Below, one piece after another: positions 7,018 through 9,782 of a DNA stretch of 9,782 bases. The notes below the pieces were generated by a model. It was not told the origin of the DNA and searched no databases. It saw only the letters and a list, made by a program, of their open reading frames with translations. The DNA lies in the NCBI GenBank assembly GCA_002383105.1, contig DFXC01000101.1:1-9782 (forward strand), in the 5' to 3' direction. Source of the DNA: Hyphomicrobiaceae bacterium UBA4118 (lineage in GTDB: Bacteria; Pseudomonadota; Alphaproteobacteria; Rhizobiales; Methyloligellaceae). A program made the position numbers and the translations under genes. Within the stretch, counting starts at the first letter, position 1, and each line of letters starts with the position of its first letter.

Positions 7018-7087
7018 AGTTCCGGGGTTTCCCGGCGCTCGCCGCGACAGGCTCGACGCCACGCAGATAAGCCACTAAGAACGGGTT

Positions 7088-8017
7088 ATGTTCGCTTCCC
7101 CCCTTCGCGTTGCCGCGGTCATCGCCGCCACGCTTCTCTGTCTCGCCCCCTTCACCACGCGCGCGCTCGCCAATGCGAAAGTGTGCCGCAATCTCGAGCA
7201 GCGCTACGAGCAGATCGAGCGTGAGGCGGACTCAATCGAGATCAACGCCACTCTGTTCTCCGCAGCCGACAAAGGCTGCGAGGACCTTGCCCGCCGCCTC
7301 CTCGACAAAGGCGCCTCGCTTGAAGCGCGGGATCGCTTAGGCGCAGAGCCGCTCGCGCGTGCCGCTGTAGCCGGCGAGCGTGAGCTGGTCGCGCTGTTCC
7401 TCGACAAAGGCGCACCGATCGATGCGCGAAACATCGAAGGCTCCACCGCGCTCTTCCAGGCGGCAGAGCAAGGGCGGCCCCCCGTCGTGCGCCTGCTGAT
7501 CGAGCGCGGCGCGAACATCAGCCTGCCTGGCCGCAATGGGATCACGCCGCTCTCGGCAGCCGCCTATATGGGCAGCGCCCCCATCGTGCAGTTCCTGATC
7601 GAGAAGGGCGCCGACCCAAAGGCGAGCGACAAGACGGAAAAGACGGCCATCATCTATGCGGCGGGTCGCGGCTTTCCGGCCGTCGTTCGCCTGCTTCTCG
7701 ACCACGGTGTCGACGTCAATGCGCGCTACGGCAACGAGCTCACGGCGCTGATGTGGGCGGCGGGCTATTCCGATGAGGCCGGTGTAAACGACGTCATCGA
7801 GGTGATGACGCTCTTCCTCGACCGCGGCGCCCGCCTCGACGATCAGGATAATCGCGGCCGCACGGCACTCATGATCGCCGCCGAGCTCAACCACGAGGCC
7901 GCCGTCGATTTGCTGCTCGCCCGCGGGGCCGACAAGACCCTCAAGGACAAGCAGGGCAAGACGGCAGGCGATCTCACCTCGCTCACGGCGCTGCGCGAGA
8001 AGCTTGCCGGCCGCTAA
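7088..8017 (+). CDS. Exported ankyrin-repeat protein
   Basis: The 309-residue protein begins with a signal peptide (positively charged R7, hydrophobic 8-21, probable cleavage after about ALANA, residue 30) and should be periplasmic. It then carries about seven ankyrin repeats: roughly 52-81, 84-115, 117-148, 150-181, 183-214, 217-253 and 256-288. The sixth has an extra loop of a few residues around DEAGVNDV. Typical repeat phrases are TALFQAAEQGR, VVRLLIERGAN and TALMIAAELNH. Two cysteines, C33 and C64, would be free to pair after export. Ankyrin repeats bind other proteins; no enzymatic part is seen. It is 70 bases after the persulfide-dioxygenase-like gene on the same strand and ends three bases from the convergent cytochrome gene. 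Periplasmic ankyrin proteins such as Pseudomonas AnkB have been tied to catalase function, but nothing here shows the same role. The partner is unknown. Confidence 0.9.
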   Translation: MFASPLRVAAVIAATLLCLAPFTTRALANAKVCRNLEQRYEQIEREADSIEINATLFSAADKGCEDLARRLLDKGASLEARDRLGAEPLARAAVAGERELVALFLDKGAPIDARNIEGSTALFQAAEQGRPPVVRLLIERGANISLPGRNGITPLSAAAYMGSAPIVQFLIEKGADPKASDKTEKTAIIYAAGRGFPAVVRLLLDHGVDVNARYGNELTALMWAAGYSDEAGVNDVIEVMTLFLDRGARLDDQDNRGRTALMIAAELNHEAAVDLLLARGADKTLKDKQGKTAGDLTSLTALREKLAGR

Positions 8018-8020
8018 GCG

Positions 8021-8620
8021 CTACTGGCTCTGGTTGAGATACTGGTCGATCTGCAGGCCCGCGAGATAGTCCGCCAGTGCGGCGATAGCATCGGGCGACG
8101 TCGCATTCATGAGATCAGACATGCCCGGATTGTTGCCGCGCGTCCGGGCGCGGAAGTCCGTCATCGTCTTAAGGAGATAGTCGTGCTGCTGGCCGGCGAG
8201 GCGGGCGGTGGAGCCGTCGCCCTGAAAGTGGTCAAGATGGCAGCCCGTGCAACCGACGGACGTGTTTGCATTTAGCGCTTTGGCGGCGACGTCTTGGGGC
8301 GCCGGCGGTTGTTGCAGATTGGGCCATTTGAGCTTCGAAAAATAGGTGGCGAGCGGGAGCAGGTCCTCCCTCGCGAGCGTCGCGGCAACCGGCGACATCA
8401 AATCGTTTTTGCGCGCGCCGCTTTGGAAGTCGCGCAGCTGGAGAAAGAGATAGCCCGCATTCTGACCCCAGATCACCGGGGTTGTCTTGAGCTGAGGAAT
8501 GCCTTGCTCGCCGTGGCAGGCGGCGCAGAGCTTCGCCTTGTCCTCGATGGGATCGGCGGCAAGCGCGCCCGAACTGATGAGCAGGAGGGCGGCCAACGGC
8601 AAGGCAATTCTGCAATTCAT
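8021..8620 (-). CDS. Exported di-heme c-type cytochrome (c4-like)
   Basis: The 199-residue protein has a Sec signal peptide (hydrophobic core about 5-18, probable cleavage after GALA, residue 21) and two heme c attachment motifs, CAACH (32-36) and CTGCH (124-128), one in each half. This two-domain arrangement is like cytochrome c4. Probable distal methionine ligands are M75 (NDLMSP) and M167 (NPGMSD), each the expected distance from its heme motif. It should act in the periplasm as an electron carrier. It lies downstream of the PQQ-dehydrogenase gene on the same strand, which suggests it as electron acceptor, but a strong terminator intervenes, so it may have its own promoter in 8621-8656. 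No good ribosome-binding site is seen before the ATG at 8620, and no alternative in-frame start lies nearby. Its end is three bases from the convergent ankyrin gene. Confidence 0.94.
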   Translation of the reverse strand: MNCRIALPLAALLLISSGALAADPIEDKAKLCAACHGEQGIPQLKTTPVIWGQNAGYLFLQLRDFQSGARKNDLMSPVAATLAREDLLPLATYFSKLKWPNLQQPPAPQDVAAKALNANTSVGCTGCHLDHFQGDGSTARLAGQQHDYLLKTMTDFRARTRGNNPGMSDLMNATSPDAIAALADYLAGLQIDQYLNQSQ

Positions 8621-8656
8621 GGCATCGGAAACATCGACGGAATGTTCCTTCGTTGT

Positions 8657-8688
8657 AAAAAGGACGGGGCACTAGCCATGCCCCGTCC
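8657..8688 (-). terminator. Rho-independent terminator after the PQQ dehydrogenase gene
   Basis: A perfect 10-bp inverted repeat (GGACGGGGCA at 8662-8671, TGCCCCGTCC at 8679-8688) closes on a 7-base loop. Read on the minus strand, the stem is followed directly by TTTTT (8661-8657). This is a textbook intrinsic terminator placed 41 bases after the dehydrogenase stop and 36 bases before the cytochrome start. There is no matching T-run of five on the plus-strand side (only TTTT after a short gap), so it probably works mainly on leftward transcription. Confidence 0.9.
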
Positions 8689-8729
8689 CTCAGTTTTGCA
8701 CGTCTAACGTCAAGCAGGCAACGTAACGA

Positions 8730-9782
8730 TCAATCCACCGTGAAGGCGATGATGTTGTTGCCGCGCTTGAAGTCGATTTGGGTGTTTCCGCCCGCGCCGA
8801 CCACAATGTACTGCTTGCCGTCCACCGAGTAGGACGCCGGCGGCGCATTGACGCCAGCCCCTGCAAAGAACGACCACAGCACCTTGCCGGTTGCGGCGTC
8901 GTAGGCCCTGAACCAGCCGTTGCCTTCGCCGGTGAACATAAGACCGCCGGCGGTGGTGAGCGCGCCGCCCATCATGGGCAAGGGCGTTTTGACCTGCCAT
9001 TTGATCTTGCCGGTGTTGTAGTCGACGGCGGTGACGTTGCCGAACGACTCCTCGGTCGCGATCACCTTGAAGGCGCCGCCGAGCCAGAGCTTGCCGCCCG
9101 GATAGGGCGAGCTCTGGACCTGGTAGGTCATCGGCTGGTGGAGGTTGACCGCGTAGGTCAGCCCAAGCTCGGGGTTGACCGCCATCACCGACCATTCGAC
9201 GCCGCCATTGGCGCCCGGCAGCATGCGCGCACCCTCAGCCGTCGGCAATGTATACATGCCGTCTTGCGACACCATCGCCTCGGAGAAGCGAATGAGGCTG
9301 CAATCCTTGCGGCTGTTGACATAGACGTGCCCGGTCTTGCCGCCGTGAATGACCGCCGGCACAACGTTGCCGTCCTTGTCCTTGGCATCGACCAGCACCG
9401 TCGGGCTCGTGTCGTCGAGATCCCAGAGGTCATGGGGGATGTACTGGAAGTGGCAGGCATATTTGCCAGTGTCGAGGTCGACCGATACGAGCGACTCCGT
9501 ATAGAGATTGTCGCCTGGCCGGACGGAGCCGTCGAGGTCAGGCGAAGGATTGCCGACCACGAAGTAGATGCGGTTGGTCTTCAGATCGACCGACGGGTTC
9601 TGCCACACGCCGCCGCCGACCGTCTTGTAGGGATCGCCGGTCTTGGCGAGCTGCGCCTTCTCGGCCGCGATGTCGCGATGCAAGTCTTTGCCCGTAGCGT
9701 CTGTCGCCGCCCATACGCCAACGGAGTTCTCGGGGCTCGTGTCGAAATTCCAGATAAGCTTGCCGGTCTTGGCGTCATAGGC
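8730..9782 (-). CDS. PQQ-dependent methanol/ethanol-type dehydrogenase (N-terminal part missing)
   Basis: This is the C-terminal 350 residues of a quinoprotein dehydrogenase; the frame stays open to base 9782, so the N-terminus with signal peptide lies beyond the window. Residues are numbered here from the window edge. The beta-propeller repeats show as paired motifs such as [10 protein letters not shown] (2-11), [10 protein letters not shown] (253-262) and [10 protein letters not shown] (294-303). Active-site landmarks are GNPSP (77-81, metal-ligand Asn), [10 protein letters not shown], and HDLWDLDD (117-124), where D121 is the probable catalytic base and D123 lies two residues on. It ends at NNIIAFTVD without a heme domain, so it is a type I (quinoprotein) enzyme needing a separate electron acceptor. 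Family members oxidise alcohols or aldehydes in the periplasm with PQQ and a Ca or lanthanide ion. The exact substrate cannot be assigned. A start at about 9683 would cut the propeller and is not credible. Confidence 0.93.
   Translation of the reverse strand, partial: AYDAKTGKLIWNFDTSPENSVGVWAATDATGKDLHRDIAAEKAQLAKTGDPYKTVGGGVWQNPSVDLKTNRIYFVVGNPSPDLDGSVRPGDNLYTESLVSVDLDTGKYACHFQYIPHDLWDLDDTSPTVLVDAKDKDGNVVPAVIHGGKTGHVYVNSRKDCSLIRFSEAMVSQDGMYTLPTAEGARMLPGANGGVEWSVMAVNPELGLTYAVNLHQPMTYQVQSSPYPGGKLWLGGAFKVIATEESFGNVTAVDYNTGKIKWQVKTPLPMMGGALTTAGGLMFTGEGNGWFRAYDAATGKVLWSFFAGAGVNAPPASYSVDGKQYIVVGAGGNTQIDFKRGNNIIAFTVD

Noticed and set aside
7022..7035. Hairpin CCGGG-GTTT-CCCGG just after the MBL/rhodanese stop as a terminator
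   Set aside because: Only a 5-bp stem and no following T-run; not enough to call termination between this gene and the ankyrin gene.
7337..7894. Minus-strand frame of 185 codons within the ankyrin gene
   Set aside because: It is antisense to a repeat-rich coding region with clear ankyrin repeats; the apparent regularity of the frame comes from those repeats.
8232..8672. Second minus-strand frame over the cytochrome gene
   Set aside because: It begins inside the terminator hairpin and reads the cytochrome out of frame; the frame carrying both CxxCH motifs and a signal peptide is the real one.

Overview
The window is a gene-dense, GC-rich (by eye about 60-65% G+C) bacterial chromosome segment. 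It looks alphaproteobacterial, probably Hyphomicrobiales, judging from codon use, a cyclic-nucleotide-domain/thioredoxin-reductase-like fusion, a ModE-type wHTH protein, and a PQQ-dehydrogenase with a di-heme cytochrome. That placement is inference; there is no rRNA or other marker here. I saw no tRNA, CRISPR array, insertion sequence or phage gene. The content reads as housekeeping and accessory metabolism rather than a mobile island.

Layout. (1) Bases 1-405 (+): a ModE-like winged-helix regulator, cut by the left edge. (2) Bases 317-3710 (-): a probable four-gene operon, in transcription order DUF1348/NTF2-like protein, PNPOx-like flavin-binding protein, cNMP-binding/thioredoxin-reductase-like flavoprotein, and a stand-alone ModC-type C-terminal (TOBE) domain. 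The last gene runs antisense into the 3' end of the ModE-like gene. (3) Bases 3711-3981: the longest gene-free stretch. (4) Bases 3982-5865 (-): aguA-aguB, agmatine deiminase and N-carbamoylputrescine amidase, which together convert agmatine to putrescine. (5) Bases 5866-5979: a divergent promoter region. (6) Bases 5980-8017 (+): a persulfide-dioxygenase-type metallo-beta-lactamase/rhodanese fusion, then an exported ankyrin-repeat protein. (7) Bases 8021-9782 (-): a PQQ-dependent alcohol-type dehydrogenase (N-terminal part beyond the right edge), a strong Rho-independent terminator, and an exported di-heme c-type cytochrome.

How they fit together. The aguA-aguB pair is a complete two-step pathway with translational coupling. 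The PQQ dehydrogenase and di-heme cytochrome are a plausible periplasmic donor/acceptor pair, although a terminator separates them. The ankyrin protein beside them should also be periplasmic. The left operon mixes flavin/redox proteins with a molybdate-type ligand domain. Its most unusual members are the reductase whose usual CxxC is replaced by WASP and the orphan ModC-type domain facing a ModE-type HTH. No clearly new multi-gene system stands out; that left-hand cluster is the best candidate for something poorly described.
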